Source: an uncultured Neomegalonema sp. (lineage in GTDB: Bacteria; Pseudomonadota; Alphaproteobacteria; Rhodobacterales; Rhodobacteraceae). Taken from it: 64,000 nucleotides of DNA. The stretch's first letter is position 1. Each line of letters starts with the position of its first letter. Location of the stretch: the NCBI GenBank assembly GCA_937995735.1, contig CALKIZ010000003.1, positions 1 to 64,000 on the forward strand, in the 5' to 3' direction. Below, piece after piece: positions 1-7,211 of the stretch. A model generated the notes under the pieces. It did not search any database and was not told where the DNA came from. It saw only the letters and a program-made list of their open reading frames with translations. The position numbers and the translations under genes are program-made.

Positions 1-130
1 GAAACGATACTGGGGATGCAGGTTCTGGGGGCGGGGGTATTTCTCAACGACCAATGGTGCCATCACAGAAGACATCGTACTTCAGTACCTTGAGAAGCAT
101 ATCAATGATCCTACCGGCGTCAGCCGGTAG
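1..130 (+). CDS. tnpA: IS200/IS605-family Y1 transposase (TnpA), C-terminal end only
   Basis: The frame starting at base 2 reads without a stop to TAG at 128-130 and gives the last 42 residues of a protein. It contains FWGRGYFSTTNG followed by ITEDIVLQYLEKH, which match the C-terminal beta strand and last helix of IS200/IS605 single-strand transposases. In that family the catalytic Tyr lies on the final helix; the Y in LQYLEKH fits. The rest lies outside the window, so completeness cannot be judged. It borders the end of a leucine catabolism block, where a rearrangement is plausible. Confidence 0.8.
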   Translation, partial: KRYWGCRFWGRGYFSTTNGAITEDIVLQYLEKHINDPTGVSR

Positions 131-181
131 TCATTCAGTTCTTTTTATTGCCGTTGATTCAAACGAGAGGCAAAAGACGGC

Positions 182-913
182 GTGGACTTTGAACGGGCAT
201 TAGAAACTCAGCGGCTCAAACTGCTCCGCCTTGTTGCGGGGCTGGTCGTTTTGGTTGGGGTGTTGTCCCTTGGTCCGATCTCGCGCGGTTTCTCAATCAC
301 GGTCTGCCGCTTTGTTGGGGCGATGTTGTCCCGCGCCGAAACTGCTGCACAGTATCTGGTGATTGCACAGGCCCGCTTGATGGACTCCCGCAGCGGCATG
401 GCTATCGGCCAAAGCCAATTCTCCGAGTCTCTCGCCCGTGCGTTTCCGGCAGAGGAAAAGGATGTCTCGCTGTCTGACTGCCGCGAACGGCTTAAAGCCC
501 TGCTTGCGGTTCTGACGCATTTACCGCGCCATGCCGCGCGCCTGATACGCCGGATCGAAAAGCAAATGCGGGACTCGGCTCGCACATATCCGCTTTCGCC
601 CCACTCGGATGAGTGCCTTTCAGGAGTGCTTGATGGCTTGAGGCTGGTTGGACCCCGCATTGAGCGCCCGCCCGATAAGGGCTTGCTCGTGTCGTCGTTC
701 TTCCACCTCCCCCCGAATTCCGGGCGGGAGGCACAGGCGGTTGGTCGATGGTGCCGTCAAGGGCGTTGCCCGATCGCTATTGAAGCCGATCTTTATCACC
801 ACCACGATCCTGTTTTTCCATCATCCAGATGGAGCTTTACATACTCTGGCAGTGGCCACGCATCATGGTCTATCCCTGTCATTGAGCCGGGATTTGATCC
901 TCGGTACGCATGA
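182..913 (+). CDS. Hypothetical protein with N-terminal membrane segment; 3' half doubtful
   Basis: This is a GTG-started frame of 243 residues just after the transposase end. Residues about 15-50 are hydrophobic, and residues 50-130 look like an ordinary helical protein rich in Arg, Leu and Glu. The second half is rich in Pro, Ser, His and Trp and looks poorly coding. Its last 118 bases also overlap the convergent gene at 796-1491, which ends in a more protein-like way. The true gene may therefore be shorter, frameshifted or decayed. I do not recognise a family. Its position between a transposase and a truncated operon suggests it arrived with a rearrangement, but that is inference. Confidence 0.4.
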   Translation: MDFERALETQRLKLLRLVAGLVVLVGVLSLGPISRGFSITVCRFVGAMLSRAETAAQYLVIAQARLMDSRSGMAIGQSQFSESLARAFPAEEKDVSLSDCRERLKALLAVLTHLPRHAARLIRRIEKQMRDSARTYPLSPHSDECLSGVLDGLRLVGPRIERPPDKGLLVSSFFHLPPNSGREAQAVGRWCRQGRCPIAIEADLYHHHDPVFPSSRWSFTYSGSGHASWSIPVIEPGFDPRYA

Positions 914-1491
914 ACATAAAGTTCGCGGTGCAGCGTTACATTGACCATCGCTAGCGCGCTATCGACGACACGTTGTTTTTCGAGAATATCCGCTTCGACA
1001 GTATCCAATGCGTCATTGCCTTTGGATAAAGAAAGTAGACGGCCAATTCCCAACACGCTGCCAGCTTTACGCAAAGCCATCTTACCGCCGGTGACGGCAA
1101 CATAGAGCACAACGGTTCCTAGAAAATTGACGGCCAATGTGCCGCTTAACACATCGGTGAACTTGAATGAGAACCAGCCTTCCTTTTTAGGCATCGCTGC
1201 CTCCGCCCGCATCCGCGCAAATTCGTGGCTGAATGCTTCGCGCAAGTTTCGTGCGAAGGCACCTCGATCAAAATCGGCGCGACCTGCCCATACTTTCAAA
1301 ACGGGTCGGGCAAAAATACCAAGTTTGGCCTCACGCAAGAATCGCTCGAAGTCGATGAGAAAAGTATAGTCTTCAGGGTGAGGGCTGTTGTGAACGAGAT
1401 AGATTGGTATCTCAACATCGCGCGCAAACGAGAGGCCCGATAAAGTATCGTTGAGCCGTTCGTATGCGCTCAATAAAGTCTTTTTCGGCAT
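796..1491 (-). CDS. Conserved hypothetical membrane protein next to mccB
   Basis: This 231-residue protein starts 3 bp after the mccB stop on the same strand, so the two are almost certainly co-transcribed. The N-terminal 100 residues are soluble and charged (for example FLIDFERFLREAK). One hydrophobic segment spans about residues 114-136. The C-terminal part is rich in Lys, Arg and Asp and ends in GSWW. From memory, similar proteins sit between mccB and mccA in leucine operons of Rhodobacterales-like bacteria; this is recollection, not a search. No catalytic motif is visible and the function is unknown. The gene following it in such operons, mccA, is absent here. Confidence 0.75.
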   Translation of the reverse strand: MPKKTLLSAYERLNDTLSGLSFARDVEIPIYLVHNSPHPEDYTFLIDFERFLREAKLGIFARPVLKVWAGRADFDRGAFARNLREAFSHEFARMRAEAAMPKKEGWFSFKFTDVLSGTLAVNFLGTVVLYVAVTGGKMALRKAGSVLGIGRLLSLSKGNDALDTVEADILEKQRVVDSALAMVNVTLHRELYVHAYRGSNPGSMTGIDHDAWPLPEYVKLHLDDGKTGSWW

Positions 1492-1494
1492 TCC

Positions 1495-3081
1495 TTACAT
1501 CCTGAACACGCCAAAGTTTGTTTTGTCGATGGGCGCGTTTAGTGCCGCCGATAGGGACAATCCGAGTATGTCGCGGGTCTTGCGCGGATCGATGATGCCG
1601 TCATCCCAAAGGCGGGCGGAGGCGTAAAGCGGATGCGATTGTTCTTCGAACATATCTTCAATGGGTTTCTTGAATGCGGCCTCGTCTTCAGCGCTGTTAA
1701 ATCCGCCGCGTTTGACTTGTGCGAGGACGCCCGCCGCTTGCTCGCCGCCCATGACCGAGATGCGCGAGTTCGGCCATGTCCACAAAAAACGCGGTTGATA
1801 TGCGCGCCCGCACATGCCGTAATTGCCTGCCCCGAAAGACCCTCCTACCAGCATCGTAATTTTTGGAACAGACGAGGTTGCCACGGCAGTAACGAGTTTT
1901 GCGCCATCCTTGGCAATGCCGCCTGCTTCATACTTTCGGCCCACCATAAAGCCGGTGACATTTTGCAAGAATACGAGTGGGATGCCGCGCTGACTGCATA
2001 GCTGTACGAAATGTGCGCCTTTCAGCGCGCTCTCGGAAAACAGCACCCCGTTATTGGCGATGATGCCGCAAGGCAGTCCATGAATATGAGCGAAGCCGCA
2101 GACCAGCGTTGTGCCGTATCGCGCTTTGAATTCGTCGAACCGGGAGCCGTCAACTGTTCGGGCAATCACTTCGCGGATGTCGTAGGGCGTCTTGAGGTCC
2201 GCCGGGACAACACCAAGAATTTCCTCCGGGTCATAGGCGGGGTCTTCGGGTGTTAGCCGCTCGACCGATGCACGGGTCGGCGCGCCTAAATTGCCAACGA
2301 TCCGGCGCGCAATCGCCAAGGCATGGGCGTCATCTTCTGCCAGATGATCGGCCACTCCCGACAGCCGCGTATGGGTATCGCCGCCGCCAAGGTCTTCGGC
2401 GGAGACTTCTTCACCTGTCGCCATTTTCACCAGAGGTGGACCAGCGAGAAAGATCGTGCCTTGCTCGCGCACGATGACTGTCTCGTCCGACATGGCAGGG
2501 ACATAAGCGCCGCCCGCCGTGCAACTGCCCATCACAACAGCGATTTGGCTGATGCCTTTCGCGGACATGCGCGCTTGATTATAAAAAATGCGCCCGAAGT
2601 GATCGCGGTCAGGGAACACTTCATCTTGGTGGGGCAGATTCGCGCCGCCGCTGTCCACAAGGTAAATGCAAGGCAGGTGGTTTTCTTCTGCGATTTCTTG
2701 CGCGCGGAGATGTTTCTTCACGGAGAGCGGAAAATACGCACCGCCTTTGACGGTGGCATCATTGGCAAGGATCATACATTCGCGGTTAGCGATACGCCCT
2801 ATCCCTGCGACCATTCCAGCCGCTGGAGCCGCTCCATCATAAAGACCATGCGCCGCGAAAAGACCAACTTCGAGGAATGGTGAGCCGGTGTCGATCAGGC
2901 GCGCGATACGCTCGCGGGGGAGGATTTTTCCACGGGAGACATGCCGGTCGCGGTTTTTCTGCCCGCCGCCCGATAACCCCACCTCCGCAGCTTCAGCCAC
3001 AATAGAAAGCTGTTCCAACTGCGCTGCCTCGTTGACGCGATAAGTGTCGGAGCGCGGGGAGAGGGAGGAGGTGAGTTTCAT
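1495..3081 (-). CDS. mccB: Methylcrotonyl-CoA carboxylase, beta (carboxyltransferase) subunit
   Basis: The 528-residue protein is of the acyl-CoA carboxyltransferase family and is closest in motif to the MCC beta subunit (liuB/mccB). It carries [20 protein letters not shown] near residues 144-163 and a glycine-rich [16 protein letters not shown] in the second half. It moves carboxyl from biotin to 3-methylcrotonyl-CoA in leucine breakdown and needs a biotin carboxylase alpha subunit (MccA), not found in this window. Family length is about 535, so it is complete. I chose the ATG at 3081 (MKLTSS) over upstream in-frame starts because it fits the family N-terminus. An ivd gene lies upstream on the same strand, separated by hicAB. 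Confidence 0.93.
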   Translation of the reverse strand: MKLTSSLSPRSDTYRVNEAAQLEQLSIVAEAAEVGLSGGGQKNRDRHVSRGKILPRERIARLIDTGSPFLEVGLFAAHGLYDGAAPAAGMVAGIGRIANRECMILANDATVKGGAYFPLSVKKHLRAQEIAEENHLPCIYLVDSGGANLPHQDEVFPDRDHFGRIFYNQARMSAKGISQIAVVMGSCTAGGAYVPAMSDETVIVREQGTIFLAGPPLVKMATGEEVSAEDLGGGDTHTRLSGVADHLAEDDAHALAIARRIVGNLGAPTRASVERLTPEDPAYDPEEILGVVPADLKTPYDIREVIARTVDGSRFDEFKARYGTTLVCGFAHIHGLPCGIIANNGVLFSESALKGAHFVQLCSQRGIPLVFLQNVTGFMVGRKYEAGGIAKDGAKLVTAVATSSVPKITMLVGGSFGAGNYGMCGRAYQPRFLWTWPNSRISVMGGEQAAGVLAQVKRGGFNSAEDEAAFKKPIEDMFEEQSHPLYASARLWDDGIIDPRKTRDILGLSLSAALNAPIDKTNFGVFRM

Positions 3082-3109
3082 TCTTGACATCTCGCAAATA
3101 CTATCATAT

Positions 3110-3121
3110 GTTGATATCAAC
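3110..3121. promoter_or_regulatory. Perfect 12-bp palindrome in the mccB/hicA divergent gap
   Basis: GTTGATATCAAC is a perfect inverted repeat located 29 bp before the mccB start and 66 bp before hicA. The two genes diverge from this gap. It could be an operator for HicB autorepression or for a leucine-pathway regulator. The sequence alone does not decide, and a chance palindrome of this size is possible. Confidence 0.35.
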
Positions 3122-3187
3122 CAACCACGATGATGATCGACCTATCGTTTGTAGTTTGACACCGTACTCGCGGTTGGAGGTTTCGTC

Positions 3188-3442
3188 GTGAATAAAAAGC
3201 AACGCGACACACTCGCTAAAGTATTTGAGGAACCAGCTAGTCCATCAACTCGGTGGGCTGACATAGAAAATCTCCTGATCGCAGTAGGTTGCGAAAGGCG
3301 TGAAGGAAATGGATCTCGTGTGAGGTTTAGACTGAACGATATACCACTCCATGTTCACCGACCCCATCCGACGCCGTTCGCGAAACGGCACCTAGTTCGG
3401 AAAGTGCGTGCTTTTCTGGAACAAGCAGGAATTTTACCTTGA
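3188..3442 (+). CDS. hicA: HicA-family toxin (mRNA interferase-like)
   Basis: This 84-residue basic protein starts with GTG behind a good GGAGG site 7 bp upstream. Residues about 20-84 fit the HicA double-stranded-RNA-binding-like fold: helix, then the strand VRFRLNDIPLHVH, then a basic C-terminal helix ending in EQAGI. HicA proteins cleave mRNA. The usual GSH motif with the catalytic His is GSR here, followed by HVHRPHP, as in a known variant subgroup, so activity is not guaranteed. Its stop overlaps the TTG start of hicB, a normal HicAB layout. It points opposite to ivd and mccB on either side, which marks it as an insertion. Confidence 0.85.
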   Translation: MNKKQRDTLAKVFEEPASPSTRWADIENLLIAVGCERREGNGSRVRFRLNDIPLHVHRPHPTPFAKRHLVRKVRAFLEQAGILP

Positions 3443-3798
3443 GACCATACAAGGGATTTACCGGTACGATAGAGTTTGACGAAGATGATTGCGTCTTTCA
3501 TGGTCAGATCGTGGGCATTCGCGGCATCGTCATGTACGAAGCAAAAACTGCTGAGGAATTGTTGAAAGCCTTTCGTGATAGTGTCGATGACTATCTGGAA
3601 GATTGTATCGAGCGCGGCGACGAGCCGGAGAAACCGTTTTCCGGCAATCTGTCGCTGAGAATGAGTTCTGAACTCCACAAAGAGGTTTTCAATGCCGCCG
3701 GTGCGAAAGCAAAATCGGTCAATCAATGGATCACTGATGCTCTTTCCGAAGCGGCTCAACGGGATGTCGAGAGCGGACAGACAATAGTAAAGTCTTAA
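3439..3798 (+). CDS. hicB: HicB-family antitoxin
   Basis: This 119-residue protein overlaps hicA in a TTGA stop/start. The N-terminal 65 residues (YKGFTGTIEFDEDDCVFHGQ and following) match the partially degraded RNase-H-like fold of HicB. The C-terminal part, from about residue 70 (LSLRMSSELHKEVFNAAG, then SVNQWITDAL), is a ribbon-helix-helix DNA-binding domain. HicB neutralises HicA and normally represses its own promoter. The stop codon is only 2 bp from the convergent ivd stop, so the pair fills the ivd-mccB gap almost completely. Confidence 0.87.
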   Translation: MRPYKGFTGTIEFDEDDCVFHGQIVGIRGIVMYEAKTAEELLKAFRDSVDDYLEDCIERGDEPEKPFSGNLSLRMSSELHKEVFNAAGAKAKSVNQWITDALSEAAQRDVESGQTIVKS

Positions 3799-3800
3799 AC

Positions 3801-4964
3801 TCACCCCGTCACCTCAAATAATTCCCGTCCGATCAGCATTCGCCTTATCTCTTGTGTGCCTGCGCCGATCTCGTAGAGTTTGGCGTCTCGTAACAGGCGT
3901 CCGGTTGGGTAATCATTGATATAGCCATTGCCGCCGAGCGCTTGGATGGCTTCTAACGCGCATTCCGTGGCTTTGGTTGAGGCATAGAGCAAACAGCCTG
4001 CGGCGTCTTGGCGGGTGGTTTCTCCACGATCACACGCCGCCGCAACCGCATACGTATAAGCCCGCGCGGAATTCATCGCGGCGTACATATCCGCGATCTT
4101 GCCTTGCATGAGCTGAAATGTGCCGATGGGTCGCCCGAATTGTTCGCGTTCATGCACGTATGGCATCACCACATCCAAACACGCGGCCATGATCCCAACG
4201 GGACCGCCGGACAAAACCACGCGCTCATAGTCGAGGCCGGACATCAGCACGTTGACGCCGCGTCCTTCTTCGCCAAGGACATTCTCATAGGGAACTTCGC
4301 ACTCTTCGAATACTAACTCGCAGGTGTTCGAGCCGCGCATCCCCAGCTTGTCAAGCTTTTGCGCTGTGGAGAAACCGGCCATGTCCCGCTCGATGAGAAA
4401 CGCTGTCATCCCGCGTGGCCCTGCTTCGAGATCGGTCTTCGCATAGACGACAAGCGTTTCCGCATCGGGACCATTGGTGATCCACATCTTACTGCCGTTC
4501 AGAATGTAACGGTCATTGCGCTTTTCCGCGTGCAGCTTCATTGAGACAACATCGGACCCCGCCCCCGGTTCGCTCATCGCGAGCGATCCCACATGCGCGC
4601 CGGAAATTAACTTTGGCAGGTATTTTTCTTTTTGCGCTTGCGAGCCGTTGCGCCTGATCTGATTGACGCACAGGTTTGAGTGCGCGCCATAACTGAGGCC
4701 CACCGACGCCGATGCACGGCTTATTTCTTCGACCGCGACACAATGGGCGAGATACCCAAGCCCCGCGCCGCCGAACTCTTCTTCGACTGTAATTCCATGA
4801 AGGCCGACCGCGCCCATTTCTTCCCAAAGCTCGGACGGAAAATCGTTTGACGCATCAATATCAGCGGCCATCGGCGCGATGCGGTCTTGCGCGAACTTAT
4901 GCACCATCTCACGCAAGGCTTCGATCTCTTCGCTCAAGGCGAAATTCATGCTGGCGTGAAACAT
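3801..4964 (-). CDS. ivd: Isovaleryl-CoA dehydrogenase
   Basis: A 387-residue acyl-CoA dehydrogenase. It oxidises isovaleryl-CoA to 3-methylcrotonyl-CoA with FAD, the step before MCC in leucine degradation. The catalytic Glu of the isovaleryl type is in helix G at LDYERVV (Glu247), and the C-terminal position used by other acyl-CoA dehydrogenases is not Glu ([11 protein letters not shown]). MSEPGAGSD (130-138) and WITNGPDA are family FAD and substrate motifs. Length is normal. It is divergent from the thiolase at 5098 and faces a long-spacer promoter. Downstream mccB is separated only by the inserted hicAB pair. Confidence 0.95.
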   Translation of the reverse strand: MFHASMNFALSEEIEALREMVHKFAQDRIAPMAADIDASNDFPSELWEEMGAVGLHGITVEEEFGGAGLGYLAHCVAVEEISRASASVGLSYGAHSNLCVNQIRRNGSQAQKEKYLPKLISGAHVGSLAMSEPGAGSDVVSMKLHAEKRNDRYILNGSKMWITNGPDAETLVVYAKTDLEAGPRGMTAFLIERDMAGFSTAQKLDKLGMRGSNTCELVFEECEVPYENVLGEEGRGVNVLMSGLDYERVVLSGGPVGIMAACLDVVMPYVHEREQFGRPIGTFQLMQGKIADMYAAMNSARAYTYAVAAACDRGETTRQDAAGCLLYASTKATECALEAIQALGGNGYINDYPTGRLLRDAKLYEIGAGTQEIRRMLIGRELFEVTG

Positions 4965-4991
4965 CGGAACCCTCTTATCGTCTTGTCAGGG

Positions 4992-5022
4992 ATACAGTTT
5001 GCGTAAGGGACGTTAAAGTCAA
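4992..5022 (-). promoter_or_regulatory. Candidate MerR/LiuR-type long-spacer promoter of ivd
   Basis: On the minus strand, TTGACT (5022-5017) and CTGTAT (4997-4992) are separated by 19 bp, the spacing typical of promoters activated by MerR-family proteins. The spacer holds an imperfect inverted motif, TTTAACGT then ACGCAAA. LiuR, a MerR-family protein, is known to control leucine and isovalerate genes in proteobacteria. The assignment to LiuR is inference. Confidence 0.4.
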
Positions 5023-5097
5023 TCGGCTTGATTTTATGTATTGATGCTCTGTATTTACGGAACAGAAAATTGGGCACTCAAGTTAACGGAAACCGTC

Positions 5098-6279
5098 ATG
5101 ACCGAAGCCATCGCCATCGTTTCCGCTGCGCGCACACCCATGGGAGGCTTTCAAGGCGAGTTATCTGATGCCGCTTGCCCGGAATTGGGAGCAGCCGCAA
5201 TCCGTGCTGCGGTAGAGCGTGCGGGTGTTGCGCCCGAAGATGTTGACGAAGTGCTGATGGGCTGTGTTCTGCCCGCCGGACAAGGGCAAGCCCCTGCAAG
5301 ACAAGCTGCGCTCGGGGCAGGGTTGCCGCTTGGCGTGCCATGCTCGACAGTCAATAAAATGTGCGGCTCGGGTATGAAGACAACCATGATGGCGATGGAT
5401 CAACTGCGCGCCGGGAATGGGTCGGTCGTGATTGCGGGCGGCATGGAGTCGATGACCAACGCGCCGTATCTGCTGCCTAAAATGCGCGGAGGCGCACGGC
5501 TCGGGCATGTCGGTGCAGTCGATCATATGTTCCTTGACGGTTTGGAAGATGCCTTTGATCAAGGGCGATTGATGGGTACTTTCGCCGAAGATTGCGCGGA
5601 GAAGTATCAGTTCAGCCGAGCCGAACAGGACGAATACGCGCTGCGCTCTCTTGATTGCGCTTTGGCGGCACAGAGCGAAGGGCGGTTTGCTGACGAGATT
5701 GCTGCGGTGACGGTCAAAACCCGCAAAGGCGACATCACGATCAGCGAAGATGAACAGCCGCGTAATGCGAGGCCGGATAAAATCCCGACGCTCAAACCTG
5801 CATTTAAGAAAGACGGCACAGTGACGCCCGCAAATTCGTCTTCCATCTCAGACGGTGCGGCGGCTCTTGTGTTGATGCGCGAAAGGGATGCGAAGGCAAA
5901 AGGGTTGACGATCCGGGGGCGGTTGCTCGCGCATGGCTCTCATGCTCAGGAACCCGGTTGGTTCACCACCGCGCCTGTTCCGGCGATGCAGACTGTTTTG
6001 AACCGGATGGGCTGGCCGCTCGATGATGTTGATCTGTGGGAAGTGAACGAGGCTTTCGCTGTTGTTCCTATGGCAGCGGAGCGCGAGATTGGCATTCCAC
6101 GGGATCGGTTGAATGTGAATGGCGGCGCTTGCGCATTGGGCCATCCTATTGGGGCATCGGGTGCGCGGATTATTGTAACTTTGCTTCATGCGTTAGAGAA
6201 ATCGGGCGGAAAGCGTGGTATCGCATCGCTTTGTATCGGAGGCGGTGAGGGAACCGCTGTTGCATTGGAGATTGACTGA
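5098..6279 (+). CDS. Acetyl-CoA C-acetyltransferase (thiolase)
   Basis: A 393-residue degradative/biosynthetic thiolase with the complete catalytic set: Cys89 in VNKMCGSGMKT, His349 in GHPIGASG and Cys379 in SLCIGGGEG. It interconverts two acetyl-CoA and acetoacetyl-CoA, which fits the end of leucine degradation (acetoacetate) and also polyhydroxyalkanoate supply, since a phasin is encoded at 26.3 kb. The start at MTEAIAIVS is preferred to one 57 bp upstream because it matches thiolase N-termini. It diverges from ivd, and a rhodanese gene follows directly. I cannot separate atoB from phaA by sequence. Confidence 0.93.
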   Translation: MTEAIAIVSAARTPMGGFQGELSDAACPELGAAAIRAAVERAGVAPEDVDEVLMGCVLPAGQGQAPARQAALGAGLPLGVPCSTVNKMCGSGMKTTMMAMDQLRAGNGSVVIAGGMESMTNAPYLLPKMRGGARLGHVGAVDHMFLDGLEDAFDQGRLMGTFAEDCAEKYQFSRAEQDEYALRSLDCALAAQSEGRFADEIAAVTVKTRKGDITISEDEQPRNARPDKIPTLKPAFKKDGTVTPANSSSISDGAAALVLMRERDAKAKGLTIRGRLLAHGSHAQEPGWFTTAPVPAMQTVLNRMGWPLDDVDLWEVNEAFAVVPMAAEREIGIPRDRLNVNGGACALGHPIGASGARIIVTLLHALEKSGGKRGIASLCIGGGEGTAVALEID

Positions 6280-6663
6280 ATGAAGCACGTTAAAGACATG
6301 GTGGCAGAGGCTAACGCTGAATTGGAATGCCTTACGGCGGAAGAAGCAATGGCATTGCATGGGAATGACGATGTTCTCTTCGTTGATCTGCGCGATCCGC
6401 GTGAGCTGACCCGTGAGGGGATGGTCCCCGGTGCGTTTAGCTGTACGCGCGGGATGCTTGAATTCTGGATTGATCCTGACAGCCCCTATGCCAAGGAGCA
6501 GTTTCAAGGCGTTAAAAAATATGTCTTCTATTGTGCTTCCGGCTGGCGGTCAGCACTATCAGCGAAAACGGCACAGGATATGGGGCTAGAGAATGTCAGC
6601 CATATCGTCAGCGGTTTCGGCGGCTGGAAAAAAGCTGGCGGAGCGGTCGAAGAAAAGAGCTGA
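6280..6663 (+). CDS. Rhodanese-like domain protein
   Basis: A 127-residue single rhodanese domain. The active loop is CASGWRS with Cys85, and the motif FVDLRDPRE (34-42) is the family's first strand and loop. Such proteins carry sulfane sulfur or bind small anions. Translation starts directly after the thiolase TGA, so the two are co-expressed. It is convergent with the Mth938-like gene, 3 bp away. No signal peptide is visible, so it is cytoplasmic. The specific substrate is unknown. Confidence 0.88.
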   Translation: MKHVKDMVAEANAELECLTAEEAMALHGNDDVLFVDLRDPRELTREGMVPGAFSCTRGMLEFWIDPDSPYAKEQFQGVKKYVFYCASGWRSALSAKTAQDMGLENVSHIVSGFGGWKKAGGAVEEKS

Positions 6664-6666
6664 CAG

Positions 6667-7044
6667 CTAGACCACCATCAAGGCCGCACCAACACGCCGT
6701 CCTTCGCCAAGTAAGACGTTGAAGGTTCGTGCCGCCGCCGGTGTGGCCATCGGCTCTACACCGATATTGCGTTCATCGAAAAAGGCTTGAACCTCGGGCG
6801 CGATCATTCTTTGGTCAGGCCCGAGGCCCATGAGGATGACATCCAAGCCGGTGATGTGTTCGCTTAATGCTTCGGCTTCCGCGCGTGTCGGACCGCCCGG
6901 AATAACTGTCCAAGGCGTCATCCGTTCGCTGGTGACAAAGACAGAGCCATCAATCCAATGTCCCCCGATGCGAAAACCGCCCGGCCCGTACCCGTCAATG
7001 GCGGTCGGTGCATTGAAATGAACTTCGCGTAGTTCAATCGCCAT
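6667..7044 (-). CDS. Mth938-like domain protein
   Basis: A 125-residue protein of the Mth938/DUF498 (NDUFAF3-like) fold. Visible features are IDGYGPGGFRIGGHWIDGSV at residues 17-36, LDVILMGLGPDQ, and the C-terminal AARTFNVLLGEGRRVGAAL. Relatives with known roles assist respiratory complex I assembly in mitochondria; the bacterial function is not established. The gene commonly follows secD/secF in alphaproteobacteria, as it does here. A terminator-like hairpin with a T-run ends right at its GGAGAG ribosome site, so expression may be reduced by attenuation. Confidence 0.85.
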   Translation of the reverse strand: MAIELREVHFNAPTAIDGYGPGGFRIGGHWIDGSVFVTSERMTPWTVIPGGPTRAEAEALSEHITGLDVILMGLGPDQRMIAPEVQAFFDERNIGVEPMATPAAARTFNVLLGEGRRVGAALMVV

Positions 7045-7056
7045 GGCTTGCTCTCC

Positions 7057-7090
7057 AAAAAATTCGGCTCCGAGCGGTAACCCGGAGCCG
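7057..7090 (-). terminator. Rho-independent terminator between secDF and the Mth938 gene
   Basis: CGGCTCCG (7065-7072) pairs perfectly with CGGAGCCG (7083-7090) around a 10-bp loop. On the minus strand it is followed by AATTTTTT. The T-run abuts the GGAGAG ribosome site of the downstream gene, an attenuator-like position. Confidence 0.75.
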
Positions 7091-7144
7091 GTATTAAAGC
7101 TAAGACCTCGGATCGGGAGCTAAGGCACATTGCGTTAAAGTTGA

Positions 7145-7179
7145 ATCGAAAGCCATGCCAAGAGTGCATGCCTTTCGAT
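7145..7179. repeat. Long inverted repeat downstream of secDF
   Basis: Arms of 14 bp (7145-7158 and 7166-7179) match with a single mismatch around a 7-bp loop (ATCGAAAGCCATGC against GCATGCCTTTCGAT). There is no strong T-run on either side. It could be an RNA-stabilising 3' hairpin for secDF or a factor-dependent terminator. Confidence 0.5.
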
Positions 7180-7211
7180 CCGTTGGTATCTCAATGTAAA
7201 CGCAAAGTGCT

